The notes under the pieces are model-generated. The model did not search any database. It was not told where the DNA came from and worked only from the letters and a program-made list of their open reading frames with translations. Below, in pieces: positions 39,658-49,345 of a DNA stretch of 64,000 nucleotides. A program made the translations under genes and the position numbers. Every line of letters starts with the position of its first letter. Within the stretch, counting starts at the first letter, position 1. Where the stretch lies: assembly GCF_004117875.1 (NCBI RefSeq), contig NZ_RAHW01000008.1:96164-160163 (forward strand). The letters are read 5' to 3'. Source of the DNA: Geomonas oryzae. GTDB taxonomy: Bacteria; Desulfobacterota; Desulfuromonadia; Geobacterales; Geobacteraceae.

Positions 39658-40749
39658 ATGGAAGATCTCAAGTCGACCCCGCTGCGCGCAGCTCACGAGG
39701 GGCTCAAGGCGCTCATGGCCCCCTTCGGGGGATGGCTCATGCCGATCCAGTACGCAGGGATCATCGCCGAGCACAGGTGGTGCCGGGAGAAGGCGGCCCT
39801 TTTCGACATCTGCCACATGGGTGAGTTCCTCTACAAAGGGGACATCGTCGCGGACGGGCTGGAAGGGGTCTTCACCTTTTCGGTAAAGGGGATTCCGGTC
39901 GGGCGCTCCCGCTACGGCTTCCTCCTGAACGAGGATGGAGGCGTGATCGACGATCTCATCGTCTTCCGGCTCGCCGAGGACGAGGCGATGATCGTGGTGA
40001 ACGCGGCGACCACCGACAACGACTTTTCCGTGATCCGCTCGCGCCTCAAAAATCCCGCCGTGCTGACCGACATCTCTTCCCGGACCGGCAAGGTCGACCT
40101 GCAGGGTCCGTTGTCGCGCGAGATCATGGTCCGGCATTTCGGTCCGCAGATCCAGGACATCCCTTTCTTCAAGTTCGTCAGGACCCGCATCCTCGATGCC
40201 GACGCCATCGTGAGCCGCACCGGTTACACCGGCGAACTAGGCTACGAGATTTTCCTTCCCGCCGACAAGGTCGCCCGGCTTTGGGAACTCCTGCTGGAGG
40301 AGCCCGATGTGGCTCCGGCGGGGCTCGGGGCGCGCGACCTGTTGCGGCTTGAGATGGGTTACTCCCTTTACGGCAGCGACCTCGACGAAAAGATCACGCC
40401 GCTTACCGCCGGCCTTTCCTCCTTCGTGAACATGGAGAAGGAGTTCATCGGCAAGAGCGCGCTGCAGCGCGAGCTGGCGCAAGGCTCTGCCAAGGCCAAG
40501 GTCGCCTTCCGGGTCGATTCCCGGCGCGCCCCGCGTCACCATTACGAGATCCTGCACGAAGGGGAGCAGGTCGGAAGCGTAACGAGTGGCGCCTTCTCCC
40601 CGATGCTTTCCTGCGGCATAGGCCTTGGCCTGGTGAAACCGTCGGCCGCAGCCTTGGGGACGAGGCTCGTCATTCGGCACGAGCGGGTCGAGATGGAGGC
40701 TGAGGTGGTCGAGCTTCCCTTCTACACCGGCGGTTCCTTGAGGGCGTAA
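39658..40749 (+). CDS. gcvT: Glycine cleavage system T protein (aminomethyltransferase)
   Basis: This encodes 363 residues from ATG 39658, preceded by GGGAAGGAG. TPLRAAHEGLKALMAPFGGW and LFDICHMGEFLYKGD are the N-terminal folate-binding motifs. SRTGYTGELGYEIFLPADKV and LLRLEMGYSLYGSDLDE (catalytic Asp region) complete the core, and GSVTSGAFSPMLSCGIGLG the C-terminal beta barrel. The enzyme transfers the methylene of the GcvH-bound aminomethyl group to tetrahydrofolate, releasing ammonia. It heads a gcvT-H-PA-PB order. The L protein is encoded elsewhere. A repeat element separates it from gcvH. Confidence 0.95.
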   Translation: MEDLKSTPLRAAHEGLKALMAPFGGWLMPIQYAGIIAEHRWCREKAALFDICHMGEFLYKGDIVADGLEGVFTFSVKGIPVGRSRYGFLLNEDGGVIDDLIVFRLAEDEAMIVVNAATTDNDFSVIRSRLKNPAVLTDISSRTGKVDLQGPLSREIMVRHFGPQIQDIPFFKFVRTRILDADAIVSRTGYTGELGYEIFLPADKVARLWELLLEEPDVAPAGLGARDLLRLEMGYSLYGSDLDEKITPLTAGLSSFVNMEKEFIGKSALQRELAQGSAKAKVAFRVDSRRAPRHHYEILHEGEQVGSVTSGAFSPMLSCGIGLGLVKPSAAALGTRLVIRHERVEMEAEVVELPFYTGGSLRA

Positions 40750-40801
40750 GCGCAGGGGACCGGCTCCGCAGGGCCTGTCCCCTTACCCTGGTACGATAAC
40801 T

Positions 40802-40914
40802 CCCCTCCCCCTCCGGGGGAGGGTGCCCGGAGGGCGGGTGAGGGCGCTGCCACGAAGGGATGTCACGCCTGATGCGACGCCCTCACCCCGACCCTCTCCC
40901 GGAGGGAGAGGGAG
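40802..40914. repeat. G/C-rich paired hairpin element between gcvT and gcvH
   Basis: Left arm CCCTCCCCCTCCGGGGGAGG and right arm CCTCTCCCGGAGGGAGAGGG flank a core containing GGTGAGGGCG and its inverse CGCCCTCACC. It lies 52 bp past the gcvT stop codon. Confidence 0.8.
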
Positions 40915-40962
40915 GACTGACAGTGCTGACTTCTCGGCATCCATACTAAAGGAGGATCATCA

Positions 40963-41334
40963 ATGGCAAAGTTCTTCACGAAGGAGCACGAATGGGTCGA
41001 GGTGGCGGGCGGGCAGGCCACGGTGGGGATCAGCGAGCATGCAGCCCACGAGTTGGGGGACATCACCTACGTTGAGCTTCCCAAGATCGGCAGGAGCGTG
41101 AAACAGTTCGACACCCTGGCCGGGATCGAGTCTGTGAAGGCGGCAAGCGACATCTACGCGCCGATATCCGGCAAGGTGGTCGAGGTGAACCAGGCGCTCG
41201 ACGAGGCTCCGGAACTGGTGAACCAGGGTGCGGAAGCCCAGGGATGGATCTGCAAGCTCGAAGGGGTGGACGAGGGGGAGCTTGCCGCCCTCATGGACGC
41301 CGCCACCTATAGCACGTACCTGAAAGGACTCTAG
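40963..41334 (+). CDS. gcvH: Glycine cleavage system H protein
   Basis: This encodes 123 residues, AAAGGAGGAT upstream. [20 protein letters not shown] opens the lipoyl-type fold, and Lys59 in [14 protein letters not shown] is the residue that receives lipoate. The protein shuttles the aminomethyl intermediate between the P, T and L proteins. The octanoyl transferase and lipA needed to load this lysine are encoded 3 kb downstream on the same strand. Length is slightly shorter than the E. coli protein (129). Confidence 0.97.
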   Translation: MAKFFTKEHEWVEVAGGQATVGISEHAAHELGDITYVELPKIGRSVKQFDTLAGIESVKAASDIYAPISGKVVEVNQALDEAPELVNQGAEAQGWICKLEGVDEGELAALMDAATYSTYLKGL

Positions 41335-41336
41335 CG

Positions 41337-42674
41337 ATGGGATACTGTCCGAACACGCCGGATGACATCCGGGAGATGCTTGCCGTGATCGGCGCGGGGA
41401 GCGTCGAGGAACTCTTCTCGTCCATACCCGCCGGGCTCAGGGCGAAATCCTTCGATCTCCCCCCCGGGATGTCGGAGCTGGAACTTACGCGTCACATGAA
41501 GGAGAAGGCGGCCGCCTGCGGCGCCGACGTCGTTCCATTCATCGGCGGCGGCATCTACGACCATTTCATCCCTGCCGCCGTCGATCACTTGGCCTCGCGC
41601 GCCGAGTTCTACACTGCCTACACTCCGTACCAGCCCGAGTGTGCGCAGGGAACCCTGCAGGCGCTCTACGAATACCAGAGCACCATCTGCCGCCTGACCG
41701 GGATGGAGGCTTCCAACGCCTCGCTCTACGACGGCGGGACCGCGGTTGCCGAGGCGGCGCTCATGTCGCTGCGCATAACGGAGCGGCACAAGGTGATCCT
41801 CGACGCCTCAGTGAACCCGCTGCACCGCGAGATCGTCACGGGATACCTGCACGGCCTCTCCGCTGAAGCGGTGCAGGTGGAGCCAAAGGGTTGCGCCTCC
41901 GACCTCGACCGCCTCATGGCCGCCATCGACGGCGAAACCGCCGCGGTCATCGTGCAAAGCCCCGACTTCTTCGGCAACGTCCAGGATTTCCGGGATCTGG
42001 CGCAGAAGGCGCACGAACACGAGGCGCTCCTCATCGTCTCCTGCTACCCGATCGCCCTCGGACTCGTGGCGAGCCCCGGGGAGATGGGGGCGGACATCGC
42101 GGTCGGCGAGGGGCAGAGCCTCGGGAACCCGGTTTCCTTCGGCGGTCCGTACTTCGGCTTCATCGCCACACGAAAGCGTTTCATCCGCAACCTCCCCGGA
42201 CGCATCGTGGGGGAAACCATAGATCACCAAGCCCGGCGCGGCTTCGTCCTCACCCTGCAGGCGCGCGAACAGCACATAAAAAGGCACAAGGCGACCTCCA
42301 ACATCTGCAGCAACCAGAGCCTGTGCGCCCTGCGCGGCCTGATCTTCTGCGCCGCGCTCGGTAAAAAGGGGTTCGAGGAGCTGGCCCTCTTGAATTACGA
42401 CAAGGCGCAGTACGCGAAGTCGCAGCTCGCCTCGGTGAAGGGGGTGGATCTCCTCACCCGAGGCGCCACCTTCAACGAGTTCACCTTGTCCCTTCCCACG
42501 GACGCCTCCGAAGTGGTACAAAGGATCCTCGAAAAAGGAGTGGCGGCGGGTGTCCCGCTCGGCCGGTACTACCAGGGGATGGAAAAGGCGCTGCTCGTCA
42601 CCGTCACCGAAAAGCGGAGCAAGGATGAGATCGACCGCCTGGCGGTCCTGCTCGAGGAGGCGTTATGGAGCTGA
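41337..42674 (+). CDS. gcvPA: Glycine dehydrogenase (decarboxylating) subunit 1
   Basis: This encodes 445 residues, AAAGGA upstream, two bases after the gcvH stop. It corresponds to the N-terminal half of the P protein: [37 protein letters not shown] and [19 protein letters not shown] are family motifs, and [20 protein letters not shown] follows. It forms a heterotetramer with subunit 2; this subunit lacks the PLP-lysine. The split gene form is usual in this group of bacteria. The next gene overlaps it by 10 bp. Confidence 0.96.
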   Translation: MGYCPNTPDDIREMLAVIGAGSVEELFSSIPAGLRAKSFDLPPGMSELELTRHMKEKAAACGADVVPFIGGGIYDHFIPAAVDHLASRAEFYTAYTPYQPECAQGTLQALYEYQSTICRLTGMEASNASLYDGGTAVAEAALMSLRITERHKVILDASVNPLHREIVTGYLHGLSAEAVQVEPKGCASDLDRLMAAIDGETAAVIVQSPDFFGNVQDFRDLAQKAHEHEALLIVSCYPIALGLVASPGEMGADIAVGEGQSLGNPVSFGGPYFGFIATRKRFIRNLPGRIVGETIDHQARRGFVLTLQAREQHIKRHKATSNICSNQSLCALRGLIFCAALGKKGFEELALLNYDKAQYAKSQLASVKGVDLLTRGATFNEFTLSLPTDASEVVQRILEKGVAAGVPLGRYYQGMEKALLVTVTEKRSKDEIDRLAVLLEEALWS

Positions 42675-44104
42675 TATTCGAGAGATCCGTCTCCGGCCGC
42701 GCGGGCGTCCGGGTCCCTTTGAGCGACGTTCCGAAGGCCGCCCCCCTTTCCGAAGCGCTCAGGCGGCAAGAGCCGGTACGGCTTCCCGAGGTGAGCGAGC
42801 TCGACCTGGTGCGGCACTACACGAACCTTTCGCGCAGGAACTTCTCCGTGGATACCAACTTCTATCCGCTTGGTTCCTGCACCATGAAATACAACAGCAA
42901 GATTAACGAGAACGTGGGTGGGCTCTTCGCCGGTTGCCACCCGGTGCTCGCCCTGCTGCCCGGCGGGGAGAACCTGGTGCAGGGGCCGCTCTCCCTGATC
43001 CATGGACTCGAGCGCCAACTAGCCGAGATCACCGGTATGGACGAGGTGACCACCCAGCCGCTTGCCGGGGCCCACGGCGAGATGACCGGCATCATGGTGA
43101 TCGCCGCCTACCACAAGGCGCGCGGCGATAACAAGCGGAAGTACGTCATCGTCCCCGATTCGTCCCACGGCACCAACCCGGCAAGCGCCGCCATGGCGGG
43201 GTACGAGATCGTCACCGTCCCGACCGCCCCCTACGGCGACATGGACCTCGATCTGTACCGGCAGGCGATGAACGAAGAGGTGGCGGCGGTGATGCTCACC
43301 TGCCCCAACACGCTCGGGCTCTTCAACCCGCACATCGCCGAGATCTGTGCCATAGCCCACGAGGCGGGTGCCTTAACCTACTACGACGGCGCGAACCTTA
43401 ACGCGATCCTCGGCAAGGTCCGCCCCGGCGACGTGGGCTTCGACGTGATCCACGTGAACCTGCACAAGACCTTCAGCACGCCGCACGGAGGAGGTGGTCC
43501 GGGGAGCGGACCGATCGGGGTGCGCGGAGACCTGGTGCGTTACCTCCCCACGCCGCGTGTGGTGCGCCGGGAGGACGGCGGCTTCACCGTCGAGGACCAT
43601 CCCGAGGGGATCGGGCGGGTCTCCGACTTCTTTGGAAACTTCGGGATCATGGCACGCGCCTATGCCTACATCACCATGCTCGGGCGCGAGGGGCTCATCG
43701 AGGTGAGCGAGCAGGCGGTGTTGAACGCAAACTACATGATGGCGCGGCTCAAGGAGGAGTATGAGCTTCCTTTCGACCAGACCTGCATGCACGAGTGCGT
43801 ATTTTCGGCTGTCCGCCAGATGGAGCACGGCGTGCACTCCATCGACGTAGCGAAGTACCTGGTCGACCGCGGTTTCCATCCGCCTACCGTTTACTTCCCG
43901 CTCAACGTGAAGGAGGCGATCATGATCGAGCCGACCGAGACCGAGAGCAGGCAGACCATGGACGCCTTCATCGAGGTGATGCTCGAGGCGGCAAGGCTTG
44001 CGAGGGAAAATCCCGAGCGTCTGCACGAGGCGCCGGTGACGACGCCGGTAGGGCGCCTGGACGAGACCCGGGCGGCAAGGGCGCAGCAGGTGTGCTGCGA
44101 GTGA
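42665..44104 (+). CDS. gcvPB: Glycine dehydrogenase (decarboxylating) subunit 2
   Basis: This encodes 479 residues, GAGGAGG upstream, overlapping gcvPA by 10 bp. Lys268 in [20 protein letters not shown] is the PLP-binding residue, and the glycine-rich loop after it is characteristic. [14 protein letters not shown] and [18 protein letters not shown] are further conserved stretches. With subunit 1 it decarboxylates glycine and transfers the remaining aminomethyl group to GcvH. The C-terminal 25 residues (after [13 protein letters not shown]) are variable. Confidence 0.97.
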   Translation: MELIFERSVSGRAGVRVPLSDVPKAAPLSEALRRQEPVRLPEVSELDLVRHYTNLSRRNFSVDTNFYPLGSCTMKYNSKINENVGGLFAGCHPVLALLPGGENLVQGPLSLIHGLERQLAEITGMDEVTTQPLAGAHGEMTGIMVIAAYHKARGDNKRKYVIVPDSSHGTNPASAAMAGYEIVTVPTAPYGDMDLDLYRQAMNEEVAAVMLTCPNTLGLFNPHIAEICAIAHEAGALTYYDGANLNAILGKVRPGDVGFDVIHVNLHKTFSTPHGGGGPGSGPIGVRGDLVRYLPTPRVVRREDGGFTVEDHPEGIGRVSDFFGNFGIMARAYAYITMLGREGLIEVSEQAVLNANYMMARLKEEYELPFDQTCMHECVFSAVRQMEHGVHSIDVAKYLVDRGFHPPTVYFPLNVKEAIMIEPTETESRQTMDAFIEVMLEAARLARENPERLHEAPVTTPVGRLDETRAARAQQVCCE

Positions 44105-44108
44105 ATTT

Positions 44109-44906
44109 ATGACTACATGGCGACTGATAGATACCGGGCCGCTGGACGGCCCGGGGAACATGGCACTGGACGAGGCGCTCCTCAACTGTTTCCAGAAGGA
44201 TCCGACGCGTCCGGTATTGCGCCTTTACGGCTGGAGCCCCGCCGCGCTTTCCGTCGGGCGCTTCCAGGACGCGGCCGCGGCGCTCGATCTCGATCTCTGC
44301 CGGGACGAAGGTGTTCCGGTGGTGCGCCGCATGACCGGCGGCGGCATCATCTACCATGCCGCTGAGGTCACCTACAGCATCGTTTGCGCGCCGGATCACC
44401 TCGGGAGCAGTGGGGTGAAGGAAGGCTTCAGAAAGCTCTGCGGGTTCCTTCTCGGCACCTATGAGCGCCTGGGGCTCGATGCCCGTTTCGCCGTCGACCT
44501 GAACCCCTCCGAGGAACGCCTCGGCGAGCGGACCGCCTTCTGCTTCGCCGGAAAGGAGGAGTTCGACGTGGTGGTTAACGACCGCAAGATCGGCGGCAAC
44601 GCCCAGCGCAGGCTCTCCGGCGCCATACTGCAGCACGGCTCAATTCCGCTGGAAAGCAGGGTGCAGGAGGGGCTGCGTTTCCTGAAAGAACCGGCCCCGG
44701 GGGCGGCACGCTCGGTGAGCCTCGCGGAGCTTGGGCGAAGGCCGGAACCGGAGGAGCTGAAAGAACTCCTTGTGGCATCGTTTAAGGAGCGCCTGGGCGT
44801 TGAGCTTACGGCGCAAGGGCTAACCCCTGAAGAGGCCGTTGTGGCGAAGAAGCTTGAAGAGCACAAGTACCGTTGCCGGCAGTGGACCCTCGAGGGGCGC
44901 TGCTGA
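44109..44906 (+). CDS. LipM-like octanoyltransferase (BPL/LplA/LipB family)
   Basis: This encodes 265 residues. RRMTGGGIIYHAAEVTYS is the RRxTGGGxxYH signature, AFCFAGKEEFDV contains the nucleophilic Cys145 characteristic of LipM, and NDRKIGGNAQRRLSGAILQH holds the lysine (160) and the QHGS motif. LipM moves octanoate from acyl-carrier protein to GcvH; lipoate ligases lack the cysteine. Position after the glycine cleavage genes and one-base overlap with lipA support the LipM role. Lipoate ligase is the alternative. Start ATG 44109 lies five bases after the gcvPB stop. Confidence 0.82.
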   Translation: MTTWRLIDTGPLDGPGNMALDEALLNCFQKDPTRPVLRLYGWSPAALSVGRFQDAAAALDLDLCRDEGVPVVRRMTGGGIIYHAAEVTYSIVCAPDHLGSSGVKEGFRKLCGFLLGTYERLGLDARFAVDLNPSEERLGERTAFCFAGKEEFDVVVNDRKIGGNAQRRLSGAILQHGSIPLESRVQEGLRFLKEPAPGAARSVSLAELGRRPEPEELKELLVASFKERLGVELTAQGLTPEEAVVAKKLEEHKYRCRQWTLEGRC

Positions 44907-45796
44907 TGCAGGAACAGAGGGAAAGGGTGGAAGCAGTGGACCAGTTGCGAAAGCCGGAATGGCTGCAGAAGAAGATCACTCCGGCGGCCCACGCGGAGAT
45001 GGAAGGGCTTTTAAAGGAGCTCAACCTGAACACGGTCTGCCAGCAGGCGCGCTGCCCGAACATAACCGAATGCTTTAGACAGCGGCAGGCGACCTTCCTG
45101 ATCCTCGGGCGGGCCTGCACGAGGCTTTGTTCCTTCTGTTCCGTCTCGAAGGAAACGCCGCTTCCCGCGGAACAGGGGGAACCGGCCGCGGTTGCCGAGG
45201 CGGTCTGCCGCCTGAAACTCTCCCACGTCGTCATCACCAGCCCCACCCGCGACGATCTCCCGGACGGCGGCGCCCGCCATTACGCCGCGACCGTTGTGGA
45301 AATCCGCAAGGCCTCTCCGGCGACCAAAATAGAACTGTTGATCCCCGACCTGCGCGGCGACCTGGAGGCCCTCAAGGTGGTGCTGGCAAGCGAGCCGGAC
45401 ATCCTCGGGCACAACCTGGAGACCGTTCCCCGGCTTTACGCAATCCGCTCCGGCGCCGATTATCAGAGGTCTCTGAAACTGCTGGCCGATGCGCACCGGC
45501 TGAGGCCTGATCTCAAGACGAAATCCGGGCTCATGCTCGGGCTTGGCGAGGAGGAAGATGAACTCGTAGCCGTCTTCGAGGATCTGGTTGCCGCAGGATG
45601 CAGCTACCTGAGCCTTGGTCAGTATCTCGCCCCCAGTCGACAGCATTACCCGGTGCAGCGTTTCGTCGAACCGGAACGCTTCGAGGCGCTGAAGGAGAAG
45701 GCGCTTCTCGCCGGTCTCACCCACGTCGAAAGCGCCCCTTACGTGCGTAGTTCCTACCTCGCCGAGCGCTACCTCACCGCCACCCCACAGCCTTAA
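44906..45796 (+). CDS. lipA: Lipoyl synthase (radical SAM)
   Basis: This encodes 296 residues from ATG 44906, whose A overlaps the TGA of the previous gene; GAGGGG is upstream. The LipA-specific cysteines 45, 50 and 56 (NTVCQQARCPNITEC) ligate the sacrificial cluster, and Cys71, Cys75, Cys78 (CTRLCSFC) the radical-SAM cluster. The C-terminal SSYLAERYL pattern, near the family's RSSY ligand, is present (VRSSYLAERY). It inserts two sulphurs into octanoyl-GcvH. The gap up to the next gene (45797-46037) holds only a short repeat. Confidence 0.96.
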   Translation: MQEQRERVEAVDQLRKPEWLQKKITPAAHAEMEGLLKELNLNTVCQQARCPNITECFRQRQATFLILGRACTRLCSFCSVSKETPLPAEQGEPAAVAEAVCRLKLSHVVITSPTRDDLPDGGARHYAATVVEIRKASPATKIELLIPDLRGDLEALKVVLASEPDILGHNLETVPRLYAIRSGADYQRSLKLLADAHRLRPDLKTKSGLMLGLGEEEDELVAVFEDLVAAGCSYLSLGQYLAPSRQHYPVQRFVEPERFEALKEKALLAGLTHVESAPYVRSSYLAERYLTATPQP

Positions 45797-45848
45797 CGCT
45801 GCAGGACCACCACGAGGCTTTAATTTCGAAGCAGTGAGCATGGCATCA

Positions 45849-45878
45849 CGTTCCCCCCTTCGCAAAGGGGGCGCGAGG
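45849..45878. repeat. Short G/C palindrome with CGAGGTCAC tail
   Basis: CCCCCCTT-CGC-AAAGGGGGCG followed by CGAGGTCAC. The reverse complement of the same element stands at 50398-50434, and a related palindrome lies near 63855-63872. Confidence 0.6.
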
Positions 45879-46037
45879 TCACGCACGGCGCTTCGTGGCC
45901 CCGCAGGTTCCATTGTCACCAGCCGCAGTCCTACAAGAAAATCGTCCTCTTCCCGCTATTTCCGATTCTCTTTCGCGCATATCCTGTGACCATGGACACT
46001 GTTATGGAATGGCAGCTTTCTGCCTTTGGGGGAGACT

Positions 46038-46514
46038 ATGCGGGCGTTGATCGTCGAAGGGAGCGAGGCGAAACGGGTCTTGTTGGAGAAGATGCTGGCG
46101 CCTCATTGTATCGTCGAATCGGCGAGGGACGCAGAGGAGGGGGTGCGGAGGTTTGTCGCAAGCTACCAGAGCGACGATCCGTTTGCCATAGTCTGTACCG
46201 CCGTTGCGCTTCCCGGAATGGGCGGGACTGACCTGGTAAAAAAGATCCGCCGCCTCGAAAAATACTGGCCCGAAGAGAAAATCTCGCCGCGCACCGTCTT
46301 TTGTGTCTTTCACGACCGCGTCGGGGAGGGAGAGCGGATCGGCTTCGAGTTCCTGGGTGACCAGTTCATCTTCCACAACCAGACGCCGTGCGACAAGGTG
46401 GGGCTCCTTTCCGCCATAGGATTCAGCCGTGGGGTTTGGTCCAGTTTTCGTACCCTTTCGGCGCGGGCCGCCGCCTCGGCGAGCGGGCAAGCTGAAGTGC
46501 GGTGGTGGCAGTAA
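46038..46514 (+). CDS. Degenerate receiver-domain protein (phosphoacceptor Asp missing)
   Basis: This encodes 158 residues from ATG 46038 with GGGGGAG just upstream. The fold pattern is a CheY-like receiver: ALIVEGSEAKRVLLEKMLA, then FAIVCTAVALPGMGGTDLVK and a C-terminal helix. At the acceptor site the usual TDxxMPGMDG is TAVALPGMGG, so Asp is replaced by Ala, and the acidic pair near the start is VEGS rather than DD. It cannot be phosphorylated in the normal way. It may act as a pseudo-receiver switch. The C-terminus (after ERIGFEFLGDQFIF) departs from the canonical fold. No kinase gene is adjacent. Confidence 0.7.
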   Translation: MRALIVEGSEAKRVLLEKMLAPHCIVESARDAEEGVRRFVASYQSDDPFAIVCTAVALPGMGGTDLVKKIRRLEKYWPEEKISPRTVFCVFHDRVGEGERIGFEFLGDQFIFHNQTPCDKVGLLSAIGFSRGVWSSFRTLSARAAASASGQAEVRWWQ

Positions 46515-46626
46515 CTGGATTCTTTATAGCGAGTTTCCCGCTGTGCAGTGGTGGCTGTCGCAGCTGGTTGGTAGCACGCGTTTCCTCTCCTTTTGCTCCA
46601 AATTCGGTCCTATTCCCAAAGGGAGC

Positions 46627-46657
46627 AGCCACTGGCAAAAGCCAGTGGCTTTTTTTG
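46627..46657 (+). terminator. Rho-independent terminator
   Basis: AGCCACTGGC (46627-46636), loop AAAA, GCCAGTGGCT (46641-46650), then seven T. It is strong and sits 112 bp after the degenerate receiver gene, four bases before the convergent gene ends. Confidence 0.9.
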
Positions 46658-46660
46658 TCA

Positions 46661-46990
46661 TCACTCCTGCATGCTGTCGAGCACATGCTTCAGGTGGGCG
46701 AACCCCGAGGCTGCCGTAGGCCAGCCTGCATAGAAGGCAATGTGCGTTATCGCTGCCACCAGCTCTTCCTTTGTCAGCCCGTTTTCCAGCCCCTTTTTGA
46801 GGTGGAACTCCACCTGTTCGATACGGTTCAGCGCTACGAGGCAGGTGACCGTGATCAGGCTCTTGTCCCGCGGCGAGAGTTCCGGCCGCTCCCATATTTC
46901 GCCGAAAAGGAAATCCTTGGTGAGCCTTGCGAACTCCGGTGCAACCGCCTCCAGATCGCTCATCCCTTTACCTTCTTCTTGTTTTGCCAT
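46661..46990 (-). CDS. Carboxymuconolactone decarboxylase-family protein
   Basis: This encodes 109 residues. FLFGEIWERPELSPRDKSLI and EQVEFHLKKGLENGLTKEEL are the CMD fold motifs, including the conserved His (FHLKKG). There is no CxxC pair like in AhpD, only a single cysteine (VTCLVAL), so it is not an AhpD peroxidase. It resembles the gamma-carboxymuconolactone decarboxylase type, but small proteins of this family have many uncharacterised roles. It is the last gene of a leftward four-gene set after the flavodoxin gene (20 bp gap), and its presence suggests a redox-linked small-molecule reaction. Confidence 0.75.
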   Translation of the reverse strand: MAKQEEGKGMSDLEAVAPEFARLTKDFLFGEIWERPELSPRDKSLITVTCLVALNRIEQVEFHLKKGLENGLTKEELVAAITHIAFYAGWPTAASGFAHLKHVLDSMQE

Positions 46991-47010
46991 CGCCGCCTCC
47001 GTGTTTTATA

Positions 47011-47532
47011 TCAAGCCGCCTCTGCTATGCCGAGCTTCTGCAACCATTCCGACAGTTTCTCTCCTGCTCGTTTGACCTCTCCCCCCCGGATGGCGATGCC
47101 GTCGAGCACCGTAGCCCCGGGGCAAAGCTCGGCGATGTCCCTTGCGCTTCGCCCGAGACCCGTCCCTTCATGGGTGATGAACGGGAAGATGGCTTTGTCG
47201 GTCAGGTCGTGTCCGGCGAGAAAGGTCATCACCGGCGGCGCCACCGTATTCCACCAGTTGGGGGAGCCTACGAGGATGATGTCGTAATCGGCCGGGTCCG
47301 CTACCGTTACCTTCAGTTCGGGGCGGTGACGTGACTGCAATTCCCGCTTCGCCTGGGCGACGACCGTGTCGTAATCTTGCGGATACGGGTGAGCCGGGAT
47401 CAGTTCCAGCAGGTCGCCCCCAACCCTTTCGTTGATCTGCCTGGCGCATTCCCGCGTGTTGCCGGAATGAGAGAAATAGACGGTCAGTACCTTCCAGGTC
47501 CCTATGTTTTCCTTGCTGCTTTTCTTGCTCAT
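47011..47532 (-). CDS. Flavodoxin-like protein
   Basis: This encodes 173 residues from ATG 47532, with GAGAGGA upstream. VLTVYFSHSGNTRECARQIN is the FMN phosphate-binding loop (T/S-x-T/S-G-N-T) and ILVGSPNWWNTVAPPVMTFL the family PNW motif near the isoalloxazine ring. It has no signal peptide. It lies 10 bp after the oxidoreductase gene, so it is a likely one- or two-electron partner for it or for the CMD-family protein. It resembles NADPH-independent flavodoxins of the PF12682 type found in many anaerobes. Confidence 0.83.
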   Translation of the reverse strand: MSKKSSKENIGTWKVLTVYFSHSGNTRECARQINERVGGDLLELIPAHPYPQDYDTVVAQAKRELQSRHRPELKVTVADPADYDIILVGSPNWWNTVAPPVMTFLAGHDLTDKAIFPFITHEGTGLGRSARDIAELCPGATVLDGIAIRGGEVKRAGEKLSEWLQKLGIAEAA

Positions 47533-47542
47533 CGAAATCCTC

Positions 47543-49345
47543 TCAAATAAAATCCAGTCCCAGTTCCTTGAGCTTCGCCGTCCCCGGTTTCGTGCTCTCG
47601 GGATCCCATCCCCGGTCCTTGTAGTAACGGGTGAGCATGGTCTCGAACTCCTTGCGGTCGAGTACGGCTCCCTTCTTTGCGCCGATGGTGAAGGCATCTT
47701 CGAAGAAACGGTCGGGGAGCCTGTCGTCGGCGCGGCGGAAGCCCTCACGGTAGTTGAACACCTTCTCCAGGTTGAAGATGCGCTCTCCCGCCTTCTCGAA
47801 CTCTTTCTTGTCGTACTCGTGCCCGGTGATCGCGCTCAAAAGCTCCAGCATGGGCTCCTCCAGCGCCGGCTCGAAGGTGGGGAAAAAGCACATCCCGGTG
47901 GAGTCGAGCATGGCGCGCCTGTTCTGCATGGCGATGTTGTCGCCGCTCATGTGGCAGGCGCCCCGCGAGGCGGTGGCGTAGGATAGCCCCCTCGGCTGGT
48001 TCGCCTGGATGTTGTGCGCGGCGAGTTCGAGCCCCTTCACGTGGATCGCGAACTTCTCGCTCCCCTGGCCTATGTGTCGCGCAAGCCCCGCCACACCCTT
48101 GCCTGCCAGTTCCCCCACGCCGTCGCGGGCGGCGATCTTCTCGATCATGGCGAGCGTCGCGTCCACGCTCCCCCATTTGAGGTCGATGCCGTCGAGGAAT
48201 TTGCGGTCGATCATCCCCTTCTCGTAGGCCTCCATCAGGAAGCCGATCACGTTGCCGGTGGAGATCTGGTCGAGCCCGAGGTCGTCGATGACGGTGATGG
48301 CTTTGAGAAGTCCCGGCATGTCGGAGATCATCAGGTTGGAGCCGAGCATGACGCCGGTTTCGTACTCAGGCCCGTCATGGACCACGCCGCCGTACTTCCC
48401 CTTGGTGACGCCGCTTTTCTTGCAGGCTAAAGGACAGCAGAAACAGGCAATGTCCCTTACCCACACGTCGCGCCGCGCTGCATCGCCGCCGATTTTGTCC
48501 GCCTCCGTGAAGGTCCCTTCGCGGTAGTTGCGCACCGACTCGGTCCCGGCCTTGCTGTTGCCGACAATGGCCCGCGCGGTTCCCTGCTCGGCCCATGACT
48601 TGGCGTAAGCGGTGCCGTAGAGCGCTTTCCTCGCCTTTTCCAATGCCGCGAGAAAGCGCTCGTGATCAGCCACGCTCGGCTGCCCCGTCCCCTTGACTGC
48701 GATCCCTTTCAGGTTCTTGGAGCCCATGACACAGCCTGAACCGCCGCGCCCCGCAGCCCTTCCGGCGGTGTGGATGATGCTGGAATAGGGGACGAGCTTT
48801 TCACCGGCGGGGCCGATGTAGACGGTCTTGAATTTGCGGTCGCCGAGCTCTTCGAGGAACGCTTTGTCGAAGGCGTCGGTACGCATCCCTCTAAATTTCC
48901 GGGCATCCCGGATTTCCACCTTGCCGTCGTCGATCACGATGTAGCTGAGTTCCTTGGCCTTTCCCGTGATCACCAGGCCGTCGTACCCCGCGAACCTAAG
49001 CTCGGGGCCGAAAAAACCGCCCATGTTGGAATAGGTGACCGTAGAGGCATGGGGGTGATCGGAAGCCATCGGTGCCGTGATGGGAGACTTGGTGACCACG
49101 CAGGTTCTCGAAGAGGACGGCACCGGCAGTCCGGAGAACGGTCCCGGTATGAACATGAGCGGGTTTTCCGGGGACAGCGCATCGACGCCGGGTTTCTTCA
49201 GCCGGTCCCATAGGAGCTTCATACCGAGTCCCTGGCCGCCGACAAACAGGTCCAGGTCTCGGGAGGAGACGGGGACCGTCTCGCTTTTCCCCGTGGAGAG
49301 GTCGACGTTCAATATCTTGCCGTAGTATCCTGGTTTCGCGCTCAT
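47543..49345 (-). CDS. Aldehyde ferredoxin oxidoreductase family (tungsten/molybdenum pterin)
   Basis: This encodes 600 residues from ATG 49345. The N-terminal YYGKILNVDLSTGKSETVPV and PVPSSSRTCVVTKSPITAPM are typical of AOR subunit A. AGRGGSGCVMGSKNLK binds the bis-pterin, and the [4Fe-4S] cysteines lie in DIACFCCPLACKKSG. Members oxidise aldehydes or related compounds with a W or Mo cofactor. Substrate cannot be read from sequence. It has no Tat signal, but the partner Fe-S protein encoded just upstream does. Overlap by four bases (ATGA) couples translation. Similar gene pairs (ydhV with ydhX/Y) occur in E. coli. Confidence 0.87.
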   Translation of the reverse strand: MSAKPGYYGKILNVDLSTGKSETVPVSSRDLDLFVGGQGLGMKLLWDRLKKPGVDALSPENPLMFIPGPFSGLPVPSSSRTCVVTKSPITAPMASDHPHASTVTYSNMGGFFGPELRFAGYDGLVITGKAKELSYIVIDDGKVEIRDARKFRGMRTDAFDKAFLEELGDRKFKTVYIGPAGEKLVPYSSIIHTAGRAAGRGGSGCVMGSKNLKGIAVKGTGQPSVADHERFLAALEKARKALYGTAYAKSWAEQGTARAIVGNSKAGTESVRNYREGTFTEADKIGGDAARRDVWVRDIACFCCPLACKKSGVTKGKYGGVVHDGPEYETGVMLGSNLMISDMPGLLKAITVIDDLGLDQISTGNVIGFLMEAYEKGMIDRKFLDGIDLKWGSVDATLAMIEKIAARDGVGELAGKGVAGLARHIGQGSEKFAIHVKGLELAAHNIQANQPRGLSYATASRGACHMSGDNIAMQNRRAMLDSTGMCFFPTFEPALEEPMLELLSAITGHEYDKKEFEKAGERIFNLEKVFNYREGFRRADDRLPDRFFEDAFTIGAKKGAVLDRKEFETMLTRYYKDRGWDPESTKPGTAKLKELGLDFI

